Assembly (NCBI GenBank): GCA_964353405.1
Contig: CAYGWJ010000356.1
Coordinates: 1-20,912, forward strand
Length of the DNA stretch: 20,912 bases
Source of the DNA: JBGLNJ01 sp964353405
GTDB lineage: Bacteria; Chloroflexota; Anaerolineae; Fen-1058
Reading direction: 5' to 3'
Shown here: one piece after another, positions 9,759 through 18,355 of the stretch
How positions within the stretch are numbered: position 1 is the first letter of the stretch
How the letters are laid out: every line of letters starts with the position of its first letter
Translations under genes and position numbers: made by a program
Notes under the pieces: model-generated
Database searches by the model: none
Told to the model about the DNA's origin: nothing
The model's input: the letters and a program-made list of their open reading frames with translations, nothing else

Positions 9759-9967
9759 AATACCGAGAGGCAGCCCGCAAGCTCAAGGCGATGGGTTGCG
9801 AGGAACTGCCGCGCCACAGTTCCGGTTCGCATCGCAAGTGGTACAACCCTGTCGCTGGTCGTTTTGCACCATTGCCAGATTGGGGTTCCAAAGACCTCAA
9901 ACTGGGTACGCTGAGGGCGGTGGTTCGCCAGTTGGGGTTGGACTGGCAAGACTTTCAGAACGCCTAG
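9755..9967 (+). CDS. hicA: HicA-family mRNA interferase toxin
   Basis: 70 residues, typical HicA size, with the double-stranded-RNA-binding-like fold. The catalytic histidine is His26 in the GSH motif. The C-terminal signature GSKDLKLGTLRAVVRQLGL is characteristic. HicA cleaves mRNA independently of translation when HicB is lost. ATGA overlap with hicB gives translational coupling and equimolar production. The toxin looks intact, with no missing key residue. The pair is inserted between two proS genes. Confidence 0.9.
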   Translation: MKYREAARKLKAMGCEELPRHSSGSHRKWYNPVAGRFAPLPDWGSKDLKLGTLRAVVRQLGLDWQDFQNA

Positions 9968-9994
9968 TCATAACCGTCAGGAGCAAAATCTCTC

Positions 9995-11434
9995 ATGCCC
10001 GACAAACTGACACCCCGAAGTGAAGATTTCAACAAGTGGTACAACGATCTCGTCGTGATGAGCGAGCTGGCCGATTATGCGCCCGTGCGGGGCTGCATGG
10101 TCGTCCGACCGTACGGCACGGCGCTGTGGGAAAACATCACACAGGCGCTCGACAAGCGATTCAAGGCCACCGGTCACCAGAACGCGCTCTTCCCCAGCCT
10201 CATCCCGATGAGTTTTTTGGAAAAAGAAAAACATCACGTCGAGGGCTTTTCGCCGGAGCTGGCGGTCGTCACGCACGGCGGCGGAGAAAAACTGGAAGAG
10301 CCGCTGGTGGTGCGCCCCACGTCCGAGACCATCATCGGCCATATGATGGCCCAGTGGATCCACTCGTGGCGCGACCTGCCCATGTTGCTCAACCAGTGGT
10401 GCGACGTGGTGCGCTGGGAGATGCGCACTAAACTCTTTATCCGCACGCTCAACTTTTACTGGCAGGAAGGCCACACCGCTCATGCCACGTCCGAAGAGGC
10501 GATGGAAGAAACGCTGCGGATGCTCGATGTGTACAAAGACTTTGCCCTTTCGGAAGCCGCCGTGCCGGTGGTGGCGGGCCGCAAGAGCGATAGCGAAAAG
10601 TTTGCCGGGGCGGAAGCTTCGTACAGCCTCGAAGCGATGATGGGCGACAGGAAAGCCTTGCAGGCGGCGACCTCGCACTTGCTCGGCCAGAACTTTGCCA
10701 AGGCGTTCGACATCAAGTACCTGGCCAAAGATAACACCCTGCAGCACTGCTGGACGACTTCGTGGGGTCTTTCGACGCGCTTTATCGGCGCCATCATCAT
10801 GACGCACGGCGACGACAACGGCCTCGTTCTGCCGCCTCGGCTCGCGCCTATCCAGGTGGTCATTGTGCCAATTTACAAAAGCGACGAAGAAAAGAGCAGG
10901 GTGATGGAAGCCGCGGAGCGCATCAAGGCAATGCTGCGAGATCAAGTGCGCATCAAGCTGGACGACCGCGAAGAGTTTTCGCCTGGGTTCAAGTTCAACC
11001 ACTGGGAGTTGCGCGGCGTGCCCTTGCGGATCGAGGTCGGACCCAAGGATGTGGAAAAGAACAGTGTGGTGCTCGCGCGGCGCGATGTGCCCGGCAAGGC
11101 TGGCAAGTCATTCATGTCGCAGGACCCGACCGTGCTCGTGAGCGGCGTGGGCGAGCTGCTGGATACCATCCAGGCCGAACTCTACCGGCGCGCTGAAAAG
11201 TTCCGTCAGGATAACACTCACCAGCCCAAAACCTACGGCGAGTTCCGGCAGGTGTTGGAAGAGGCCTGGGCGCTGGCCTGGTGGTGCGGCGAGCGCGAAT
11301 GCGAGGCGCAGATTAAAGAAGAGACCAAGGCCACCACGCGCAACATCCCGCAAGATCAGCCTCAAGGCGCTGGCGTGTGCATTCATTGCGGCAAGCCCGC
11401 CAGGGAGAAGGCGATTTTCGCCAGGGCCTACTAG
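9995..11434 (+). CDS. proS: Prolyl-tRNA synthetase, archaeal/eukaryotic type
   Basis: A second ProRS of the other evolutionary class: 479 residues, no editing insertion, and a C-terminal zinc domain with Cys431, Cys436, Cys462 and Cys465 ending in the conserved aromatic Ala-Arg-Ala-Tyr. Class II motif 2 is present as R140-W-E142 and R150-xxx-F154-xxx-E158, in the context WQEGHTAHAT. PTSET (109-113) and GDDNGLVLPPRLAP are also typical. The start has CAGGAG eleven bases upstream. All core residues look intact, so it should be functional. Without the cis editing domain it would rely on trans editing or on the other ProRS for quality control. It ends only 18 bp from the convergent gene. Confidence 0.97.
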   Translation: MPDKLTPRSEDFNKWYNDLVVMSELADYAPVRGCMVVRPYGTALWENITQALDKRFKATGHQNALFPSLIPMSFLEKEKHHVEGFSPELAVVTHGGGEKLEEPLVVRPTSETIIGHMMAQWIHSWRDLPMLLNQWCDVVRWEMRTKLFIRTLNFYWQEGHTAHATSEEAMEETLRMLDVYKDFALSEAAVPVVAGRKSDSEKFAGAEASYSLEAMMGDRKALQAATSHLLGQNFAKAFDIKYLAKDNTLQHCWTTSWGLSTRFIGAIIMTHGDDNGLVLPPRLAPIQVVIVPIYKSDEEKSRVMEAAERIKAMLRDQVRIKLDDREEFSPGFKFNHWELRGVPLRIEVGPKDVEKNSVVLARRDVPGKAGKSFMSQDPTVLVSGVGELLDTIQAELYRRAEKFRQDNTHQPKTYGEFRQVLEEAWALAWWCGERECEAQIKEETKATTRNIPQDQPQGAGVCIHCGKPAREKAIFARAY

Positions 11435-11452
11435 GCCGCCACAATCATTGCT

Positions 11453-14400
11453 CTACGCTCCACGGCCTTTCATTGGCTTGTAGCGCGGATACCGCGTCTT
11501 GGTTTCGGGTTCTTCAATGGCTTCCAGGTCAAGTGCGTGCTTGATGTTGTCGCCAAAATCGTAAATGTACTCTAGCTGCGCGCCTGCCTCCAGGCCGAGC
11601 CCGGCCAGGCGCACCCGGCAGGCGGGATATTCGCCCATCGGATCCAGCGGGCCGAAAGGCTGGCGGGCGCGTTTGCCGGTCACGAGCGAGAACTCGCTCA
11701 GGTGATCCATGGGATCCAGATCAAAGACCTCGCGCAGCACGGCATCCAGCTCGCCCAGCGTGTTGTTACCCTGTGCTTCAATCAAAAAGCGTTTTCTGCC
11801 ACGGCTGGCCTGGAAGCGATAGACCTGCTTGCCCTGCCGGGCTGTGAATGGCTTTTCCTCAATCGCCTCTTCGTCCGGCTCGATCAGGTCGCTCAAGAGT
11901 CCACCTTCCGCCTCGGCAGAGACAATCTCAAGGACATCGCGCAGCAGGCGCTTGTCCTTGTCCACCACGTGAGTCCAGTGATCGCCGGGATAGTCGCGGG
12001 CTGAAGGCAGGCGCGCATAGACGGTCTGCAAGCCGCGTTCCGCCCACAGGCGCTTGTTGATCGTTGACTCGATCAGATCGCACAGCCTGTCGGCTAAAGC
12101 CTGGTTTTGCCGGGCTATCTCGGGCTTGCGCCGACGGCGTTCCGGCTCGAACGCCAACTGGAAGCGGCCCTGCTCCCAATCCAGCACCGTCAGCAAAAGG
12201 CTGTCGCCCCGGCGAGCGCTCACGGAACTGAGCCAGGCCTTGAACTCGATGGCCTCCGTCCTGCCGCCGGTCAGTTCGCCAAATGCCCCTTCCGGCTCGG
12301 CGTGCAATGTCTTCAAGCTCACCGGGATCTGGCGCCCCTGCTCGGTTTCAAACGTCGGCATGACCTCGGGCGGCGCGGCGACTTGCACGCCACGCAGGAA
12401 CGGGACAAAGTAAGGATGTAGGGGAAGCGCGCCCTGGCTCGCCATCTGCCGATCCAGCGTGATGCGAAACCGCGCACCCTCCAGCGCCAACCGCAAGGGC
12501 AGCACCGTCTCTCGATCCATAAAGACGAATGTCTTGTCCCGCCCATAAGGGTCTCGCAGATGAGCCATCACGGCTTTGACCGGGTCTTTGGCTCGGGATG
12601 GCTTGCGCGCCAGGATTTGCTGGACCAGGTCGCTCAGCGGCATCGGCCCGGCGGCATCCGCCATAATAGATTCAGTCACGTCGTCCAACGTGGGCCCGTT
12701 GGGTTTAAAAGTTCTGCCGGCTTGGGCAGACTTTTGGGCGAGTTGTCCCTGCAGCCAATTCACAGCCCCCTCGGTGCGCCGCCAGTGATTGAGATGATCG
12801 GCCGCATAGGCGATGGCTTCATTCTCGTCGCCAAAACCCAGCGTGGCCGGCAGGCGGTTCGGGATGCGCTTCTGGCCGGTTAGATAAGGCGACACGTGCG
12901 GGTTGTACTTGAGCGCCTTTTGAAGCACCTTGTCAGCTTTGGCGGTTGCGCCACCTTTGCGAAATTCGAGGAGCGCGCGGGTAAAGTACCACGTTGCCGA
13001 CGCATCGCCTCGATATTGCTTGAGCACTTTATCCGCGTCGGCATCGCGATCCATCTCCAGCAGCAACACGACCAACAAGTAGCGAATGCCCTGGTTGTCG
13101 TTGGGATTCAGTCGCAGCATGTCTTGGTAATGGGAGCGGGCTTGCTCTCTTTGGCCCACACGCCACAGGGTGTCGGCCAGGCCTTGCCGGGCGCGCATGT
13201 ACGGGCGCGTTTCCAAGACGCCCCAAAAGTGGCCCGCCATCTCAGTGAACCGTTCACCTAGCGCGCGCTCACCCGCCTCGACGCCCTGGCGATAGTATTC
13301 GAGCGCGCGCCCCACGGTATCCACTTGCTCTTCCGCCAGCAGTACGTAGGCGTCGGCGCAATTCGGCGAGATGCTCAACGCTTCATGCGCCAAAGAGATG
13401 CGGCGGGCCGGGTTACGTTCCTCCCACGCGCTGTACATCAACTGTTGCGCCTTGTCCAGGTCTGAATCAACGAGCGGCTCCCCGCCCATCTCGCGTGTGA
13501 GCGCCGCCATCTGGCCTTCCATCATCCGGCGGTCAACGACGAATGTCTCCTCGTCTCCTTCTTCTTCCGACCAGGACATGGGAGCAGCCGGGGTCAGCGC
13601 ATGATCGAGCTGGCCCGCCGGGTAGCGGATGACGACCGTCACCTCGCCATCGGACGTGGGCACGGCGAGGGATGCTTCGACGGCGGCATAATCCCCCTGC
13701 GTGTCCGGGCGCAAACGGTCGCGCACAAAAACCGGGACGGCCCGGAGGGCGGCCTGATACCACAACAATTCATCCCGGCTGGGTCGCAGGACCCGATCCG
13801 GCAATTCAAAGACGATGGGCATCGGATAAGCGTCATCGCCTGCGACCTGCCAGTGGTATTTTTCCAGCGCCTCAAGATCGTCGAACGGAAATTCCGTGAT
13901 CGAGTTGAACAGCAGGGAACGCAAGCCGTCGGCGGGAATCGCGTCCATCGGCTCATCGCCAGAGCCAGACGCCATCGCTTGAAAATCGGCCCAGGTGCGG
14001 CTCACCGAAAGGCCGTACTCGATTCCGGCGTTGCCCATCACCGATACATAGCACGGCTCAGCTTCAATGGAAAGCTGAACGGCCAACGCTTGCGCGTTCA
14101 CCAGCTTTACCCACGGAGCGGCGCGATAAAACTCGGCCGCCGCTGCAAACAGCTCGCCCACGAATTCCGGCGTGACGCCTTCGACAGACAGCAGGCCGGG
14201 GACCTCAGAGTGGCCGCCGCGCATGTGGCTTTCCAGGTCGGCCATAAGCTGATACACCTCGTCAGGCGTGTCCATCTGCTTGCACTCGACGCCGATTTCG
14301 GCCAGGCGCGGCGTCAACATTGCGACCAGGCTATCATCGGGAAGCGTCACCGTTTGAGGACGATGCGGCCGGGAGCCTGGGCCGGGGGCGGGATGGGTCA

Positions 14401-14623
14401 TCGCCTTGAACAACATGTCGCCCACCCATTCCGGCCTGGCAGTCTCGGCCATCTCGAGGGCCATCATCGTGCCAGTCGCCAGGTCAAGAATCATCAGGCC
14501 GTCAGGACGCGCCGGCTTTTTGTCTCGCTCGGTGACCCAGGTACGCATCTTGAAAGTGAAAACGTGCCAGGTTTCCTCGCGCTGGGGCAAATCCTGGGGC
14601 TTGCGGCGGGATAATTGGGACAT
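11453..14623 (-). CDS. Large multidomain protein with TPR-like, winged-helix-like and pRiA4b ORF-3-like regions
   Basis: 1056 residues, no signal peptide or membrane segment. Residues about 20-320 form an alpha/beta region resembling uncharacterised DUF6930/DUF7309-type domains. Residues 400-630 are helical TPR/ST7-like repeats, with the segment IPNRLPATLGFGDENEA at 587-603. Residues about 645-720 look like a winged helix (MPLSDLVQQILARKPSRAKD). Residues 932-1050 match the plasmid pRiA4b ORF-3-like family, with QLEYIYDFGDNIKHALDLE at 1016-1034. Proteins of this architecture are annotated only as hypothetical, as far as I know. The start has AAGGAG seven bases before the ATG. It is convergent with proS, with an 18-bp gap and no visible terminator. 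Confidence 0.85.
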   Translation of the reverse strand: MSQLSRRKPQDLPQREETWHVFTFKMRTWVTERDKKPARPDGLMILDLATGTMMALEMAETARPEWVGDMLFKAMTHPAPGPGSRPHRPQTVTLPDDSLVAMLTPRLAEIGVECKQMDTPDEVYQLMADLESHMRGGHSEVPGLLSVEGVTPEFVGELFAAAAEFYRAAPWVKLVNAQALAVQLSIEAEPCYVSVMGNAGIEYGLSVSRTWADFQAMASGSGDEPMDAIPADGLRSLLFNSITEFPFDDLEALEKYHWQVAGDDAYPMPIVFELPDRVLRPSRDELLWYQAALRAVPVFVRDRLRPDTQGDYAAVEASLAVPTSDGEVTVVIRYPAGQLDHALTPAAPMSWSEEEGDEETFVVDRRMMEGQMAALTREMGGEPLVDSDLDKAQQLMYSAWEERNPARRISLAHEALSISPNCADAYVLLAEEQVDTVGRALEYYRQGVEAGERALGERFTEMAGHFWGVLETRPYMRARQGLADTLWRVGQREQARSHYQDMLRLNPNDNQGIRYLLVVLLLEMDRDADADKVLKQYRGDASATWYFTRALLEFRKGGATAKADKVLQKALKYNPHVSPYLTGQKRIPNRLPATLGFGDENEAIAYAADHLNHWRRTEGAVNWLQGQLAQKSAQAGRTFKPNGPTLDDVTESIMADAAGPMPLSDLVQQILARKPSRAKDPVKAVMAHLRDPYGRDKTFVFMDRETVLPLRLALEGARFRITLDRQMASQGALPLHPYFVPFLRGVQVAAPPEVMPTFETEQGRQIPVSLKTLHAEPEGAFGELTGGRTEAIEFKAWLSSVSARRGDSLLLTVLDWEQGRFQLAFEPERRRRKPEIARQNQALADRLCDLIESTINKRLWAERGLQTVYARLPSARDYPGDHWTHVVDKDKRLLRDVLEIVSAEAEGGLLSDLIEPDEEAIEEKPFTARQGKQVYRFQASRGRKRFLIEAQGNNTLGELDAVLREVFDLDPMDHLSEFSLVTGKRARQPFGPLDPMGEYPACRVRLAGLGLEAGAQLEYIYDFGDNIKHALDLEAIEEPETKTRYPRYKPMKGRGA

Positions 14624-14670
14624 GGACCATCTCCTTGTGTCACACTTGTTTGACCCGGCCTGTTGCTGCT

Positions 14671-14676
14671 ATTATA
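14671..14676 (-). promoter_or_regulatory. Extended -10 promoter for the 1056-residue gene
   Basis: On the minus strand TGC-TATAAT is a perfect extended -10 (hexamer 14676-14671); no good -35 is seen 17 nt upstream. The predicted start near 14664 lies about 40 nt ahead of the ATG at 14623. Confidence 0.55.
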
Positions 14677-14722
14677 GCATGATGCAAGCTCTGTGTGGTC
14701 ATCCATCATAAGGCCCCATAGG

Positions 14723-14740
14723 TCTTACCATATTCTTACC
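14723..14740. promoter_or_regulatory. Heptamer direct repeat with 11-bp period, SARP-operator-like
   Basis: TCTTACC at 14723-14729 and again at 14734-14740, separated by ATAT. This 7-4-7 geometry is that of SARP binding sites. It sits between the divergent large gene and the SARP-like regulator gene. Only two copies are seen and no clear -10 follows at the expected distance, so this is a candidate only. Confidence 0.35.
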
Positions 14741-15115
14741 TTGTTAAGGCTGCAGCGATAAACCAGCCGCATATAGTGGGCCAGAATTACCAATTGCCTC
14801 TTTATTTTGCGCTGATTTTGTGGTTTAATAGGGGATGCGGTCGCACCCGGGATACAGTTCAGTCCAAGGAGTGTGGGGCAGACAAGTTCTTGTAACTCTT
14901 GACGCCAGAAACCCCGCAGCGATTTCTCAACTAGATGATCTTACTTTCCAGAGTGACATCCGGCCTGGCACCCCATGACTCGGGTGACGCTCTGGAACAG
15001 GCGCGCTGTTGGTCGCATGAAGGGCCGAAGCGCGATAATGATTCTCGCCCCTCCATGAAAGTTCATACGCTCAGCGCCTGAAGCGTTGGGCACGCCGATC
15101 ATGTGAGGCGTGACC

Positions 15116-17590
15116 ATGCTGTTCGCCAAGGTGGGGGCCCCACAGGTTGCCCATGTGGGGCTGCAGCATGCGGCACTGGAGCGGGCCGCCGAGAGTCGCA
15201 TCACGCTGTTCACCGCCCCGGCGGGCTATGTATGCGGCGATAGCCTCGCAGCGGCCCTCGCCGAATACGGCCGGCCCACACTATGGCTGCGCCTTGGCCC
15301 AGAGGATGCGGACCCTGCCACGTTGCTTTTATCGCTCATTGCGGGGGCGCGACGGTTGTGCGCTGATGTGGGCGCGGCCACATTGGAACAGATGAGACGC
15401 CAACCAGGCCCGACGGCTGGCTGGCCGCCGCTGTTTACCCACCTGGGCCAGGAATTGGCTGAGGCTCTTCCCGCCTCCACTGCCCTGGTGCTCGAGCACG
15501 TCCACCATTTGGCCGCTGCTCATCCAACTTTGGGGCTGCTAGGGGCGCACCTCCTGCCGTCGCTGCCAACAAGCACCACCTGCATCTTGACCACGCATGT
15601 TAAAGTCCAGTCCGCCAACTGGCCCACTTTCACCACCCAGCGAGGCGCCGGCGACTTGCGTGTGGATGCCCGTGCAGCGTCAGTCCTGTTCCAGAATGCC
15701 GAGGCTGGATTGCCAACTCATTGCATTGAGCGCGCTGTCACTTTGACCGAGGGACGGGCCGATGTGCTGGCCGGCTTGTGCGCCGCCGCTGCCGAGTTCG
15801 GTCCGGCGCTCGTCCAACAAGTCATCGAACGCGCCACCGACCTCGACGATCTGCTTTTCCGCGTTACGTGCGCCTGGCTGGCAACCGCGAACACAGACGC
15901 CCTCCAGGCACTGGCACTGGCAGCGCACCTGGAGTACAGCCATCCTTTACTGGTGCAGGCAACACTCGGCAATGTGACACTCCCAGCAAGCCCGTTGCTA
16001 CAAGCACTAGGCGATGACTGGACGCGCGTGCGCTGCGTGTGGAAGACGCCCTTGCGCACGGCGCTGCACGCGAGGGGCAGTCCAAGCTATGCCACGCTTC
16101 ATCGTATGGCCGACTACCTGGCGAGCCACGACGCTCTAGAGCGTGCCGTGCCCTTGTACGGTGAGATAGGAGACACGGCCAGCGCCGCACAAGCTATCGC
16201 CAGAGCAGCCGAAACGCTGATTGACCTCGGCCAATGGCAGACGTTAAGCAACTGGCTCGATCAGTTAACCTGGCAGGGGCTACAGGGTACTGAGAGGCTT
16301 TGCACCCCAAAGCCAACCAGCCTATGGAGTCGCTTGCTGGGTGCAGTGGGCTTGGGCCGTCGGCCTTCTGGGCCGGCCACTCCACACGAATGGTACGCCC
16401 CCACCCGGCAGGAAATGTCATCAGACATGACTGAGACTCATAAGGAGGCGTCGATCAAGCTTGCAGAAGGCATCGAAAGCACGCCAAGTGAAGAGGTGTC
16501 ACCATCGGTTGCATCCGCCACGATACAAGAGACTGTACCCACAGCCGAGGCGTTGCCGACTATGCCCGGCACCGCCCTGGCCTCAGAAGAGCCAACTCTG
16601 GCACAGTTGACTAGCTCCCCTGGCTTGACCACAACGCCTGTTCAAACGCCGACAACGATCGCTCACCCAACCACACAAGCGACACCGCCGATCGTACTAG
16701 CCGCGGCGGAAGAGCCCGTGCCAACAGCCGAGGCCTTGCCGACCACGTCCCATGTTTCCCTGACCTTGGAAGAGCCAACTCTGGCACCGTTGATCGGCCC
16801 TTCGGAATTGACCACCGCGCCCATTCAAACGCCGACGTTGACGGCTCATCTGTTGGGGACGTTCCGCGTTTCTGTTAATGACCAACCCGTTGAGAACTGG
16901 CCGAGCGGACGAGGGCGGGCGGTGTTCAAATACTTGCTCATCCATCATAACCAGCCCATTCCACGGGACGTGTTGATGGATGTGTTTTGGCCCGAGGCTG
17001 ACCCTGAAGCAGCTCGCAACAGATTACACGTCGCTCTGCACAGCATCCGCCAAAAGCTCCGAGCCGTTACCGACATGCCGGTTGTCATATTCGAGGATGG
17101 TGCATACGGCCTCAATCCTGATTTTCATGTGTGGGTTGACGTGGATGAATTTGATCGCCATGTCGAAAAGGGGCGCCGACTCGGGGCCACAGGGCAAATC
17201 ACTAAAGCAACAGCCGAGTACGAGCTAGCCATTGGCCTCTATCAGAATGATTTATTGGCCGACGATCCCTACGAAGAGTGGCCTGTCCTAATGCGCGAAC
17301 GTCTGCGTGTGGCCTATCTCGACACGCTTGACCACTTGAGCCACATGTACTTTGACCGGGGCGAATACGCGGCCTGCGTCACGTTGTGTCAACTTCTCCT
17401 GGCTCGTGACAACTGCCGTGAAGACGCCCACTGCCTCCTCATGCGCTGTTACACGCGCCAGGGCCAGTACCATCTCGCCTTGCGCCAGTATCAGGTCTGT
17501 CTTGAAGTGCTCCGAGCTGAATTGGAGGTTGACCCAGCGCCGGAAACGACGCAGCTTTACGAACGAATCCGCCGCCGCGAACGTGTTTAG
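15116..17590 (+). CDS. SARP/BTAD-type transcriptional regulator with degenerate MalT-like N-terminal region
   Basis: 824 residues. The N-terminal part is arranged like a LuxR/MalT-type STAND regulator, but the P-loop reads TAPAGYVCGDSL (33-44), without the GKT lysine. The Walker B place reads LVLEHVHHL instead of LVLDDxH. ATP binding is therefore doubtful. Helical repeats follow, then a Pro/Thr/Glu-rich linker at about 430-575 containing two 44-residue repeats. From 576 comes a SARP-type winged helix (LLGTFRVSV...GRAVFKYLL...FWPEADPEAARNRLHVALHSIRQKL), and from about 690 to the end the helical BTAD domain. ATG 15116 is preferred over GTG 15110 because GTGAGG sits at a suitable distance from it. 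It probably activates nearby genes; the target and signal are unknown. Confidence 0.85.
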   Translation: MLFAKVGAPQVAHVGLQHAALERAAESRITLFTAPAGYVCGDSLAAALAEYGRPTLWLRLGPEDADPATLLLSLIAGARRLCADVGAATLEQMRRQPGPTAGWPPLFTHLGQELAEALPASTALVLEHVHHLAAAHPTLGLLGAHLLPSLPTSTTCILTTHVKVQSANWPTFTTQRGAGDLRVDARAASVLFQNAEAGLPTHCIERAVTLTEGRADVLAGLCAAAAEFGPALVQQVIERATDLDDLLFRVTCAWLATANTDALQALALAAHLEYSHPLLVQATLGNVTLPASPLLQALGDDWTRVRCVWKTPLRTALHARGSPSYATLHRMADYLASHDALERAVPLYGEIGDTASAAQAIARAAETLIDLGQWQTLSNWLDQLTWQGLQGTERLCTPKPTSLWSRLLGAVGLGRRPSGPATPHEWYAPTRQEMSSDMTETHKEASIKLAEGIESTPSEEVSPSVASATIQETVPTAEALPTMPGTALASEEPTLAQLTSSPGLTTTPVQTPTTIAHPTTQATPPIVLAAAEEPVPTAEALPTTSHVSLTLEEPTLAPLIGPSELTTAPIQTPTLTAHLLGTFRVSVNDQPVENWPSGRGRAVFKYLLIHHNQPIPRDVLMDVFWPEADPEAARNRLHVALHSIRQKLRAVTDMPVVIFEDGAYGLNPDFHVWVDVDEFDRHVEKGRRLGATGQITKATAEYELAIGLYQNDLLADDPYEEWPVLMRERLRVAYLDTLDHLSHMYFDRGEYAACVTLCQLLLARDNCREDAHCLLMRCYTRQGQYHLALRQYQVCLEVLRAELEVDPAPETTQLYERIRRRERV
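16535..16849 (+). repeat. Two diverged 132-bp direct repeats in the regulator's linker
   Basis: Copy 1 is 16535-16666 and copy 2 is 16718-16849, each exactly 132 bp. Both encode (V)PTAEALPT...EEPTLA.L...LTT.P.QTP..AH. They are separated by 51 bp. This in-frame duplication lengthens the disordered linker between the STAND-like part and the DNA-binding part. Confidence 0.8.
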
Positions 17591-17782
17591 CCAGAGTGCG
17601 CCACTTAATGCATTATTGATCAGTTTTAAGTACTACAACAACATCCTTTAAGCGCGCTCTGATACACTTTTATCATGCTCCCGCTGATGAATGAGTGGGC
17701 CCCTCAGTCAGCAGTGCAGAGACGACTCGCGGGAGTCGCCCGGAGATCAACAGAATCATGAGACCAAAAAAGGAGGTGTACA
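17591..17782 (+). promoter_or_regulatory. Upstream region of the 190-aa gene with weak promoter
   Basis: A -10-like TATCAT lies at 17671-17676. A poor -35 (TTAAGC) overlaps the second of two TTTAAG elements (17625-17630 and 17647-17652), spaced exactly 22 bp, two helical turns. A poor -35 overlapped by phased direct repeats is how activator-dependent SARP promoters look, but the match is weak. A 6-bp hairpin lies at 17723-17738. Confidence 0.3.
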
Positions 17783-18355
17783 ATGTCTGGACAACCGAGG
17801 GGGTTTGATGCTGTCATGGTCATTCCTACCGAACCGGCGGGAAGGGTAGCGCCCGCCCTTATCGTTGAAGTGGGGGATTCTATCACGTTGAAAACATACC
17901 TCCATTGCGACCAGTCGATGGACCTGATCTACCTTAACTATGTCATGGATCACTTGGTACAAGAAAATCCAAACGACCTACAACATGGTGAAGTTGAGTA
18001 CCACCTTCAGAATCTTGAAACTGGGGCCATGGTACCAAGAATACATGGGGCGATACCCGCGCTGTTGCCCGCAGGCGACGTACTGATTGCCTTCGGGGCA
18101 GTCGGAGTCCCGGTGACCGCAGGCGTTGTCAGAGGAGATTTGCAGAATTCCGGGCTACCTACAGGCGGGACTTACTTCATCAGTGCGCCGACTGATCCTA
18201 TTACTACAGGATTGGCTGGGAGCGGCGCCGACCTGAGGGTTCAGCCGGCTCCCGATACCTCGGGAACTTGGCGCATCTTGGTACATGCTCATGGTCACAC
18301 CCACAGTTTGCTTTCCGCCTTCAACGATGAATGTATCATCGTGGTCGAACACTAA
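17783..18355 (+). CDS. Hypothetical protein, predicted beta-rich
   Basis: 190 residues with a perfect AAGGAGGT five bases before the ATG, so high translation is expected. I do not recognise the family. There is no signal peptide or membrane helix. The sequence alternates short hydrophobic strands with Gly/Pro turns: ALIVEVGDSITLKTYLHCD at 25-43, GEVEYHLQNLETG at 69-81, and the C-terminal pair TWRILVHAHGHTHS (162-175) and ECIIVVEH (183-190). This suggests a beta-sandwich. The HAHGHTH cluster (168-174) could bind a metal, but no known enzyme motif is formed. It lies 192 bp after the SARP-like gene on the same strand and may be its target (inference). Confidence 0.75.
   Translation: MSGQPRGFDAVMVIPTEPAGRVAPALIVEVGDSITLKTYLHCDQSMDLIYLNYVMDHLVQENPNDLQHGEVEYHLQNLETGAMVPRIHGAIPALLPAGDVLIAFGAVGVPVTAGVVRGDLQNSGLPTGGTYFISAPTDPITTGLAGSGADLRVQPAPDTSGTWRILVHAHGHTHSLLSAFNDECIIVVEH

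Larger units (their letters stand above)
14624..15115. other. Divergent intergenic region, no gene
   Basis: 492 bp between the large minus-strand gene and the SARP-like gene. It holds the extended -10 at 14671, the heptamer repeat at 14723-14740, an AT-rich stretch near 14795-14835, and a 14-bp hairpin with one A-A mismatch (14948-14961 with 14982-14995, 20-nt loop). No convincing plus-strand promoter or ORF is seen. Confidence 0.6.

Noticed and set aside
9977..11002. 341-codon minus-strand ORF
   Set aside because: Antisense of the second proS, with no family resemblance.
13601..14614. 337-codon plus-strand ORF
   Set aside because: Antisense of the 1056-residue gene; low-complexity Arg/His/Gly-rich translation typical of a shadow frame.
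14941..15213. 90-codon minus-strand ORF
   Set aside because: Overlaps the start of the SARP-like gene, lacks a ribosome binding site and has no protein-like pattern.
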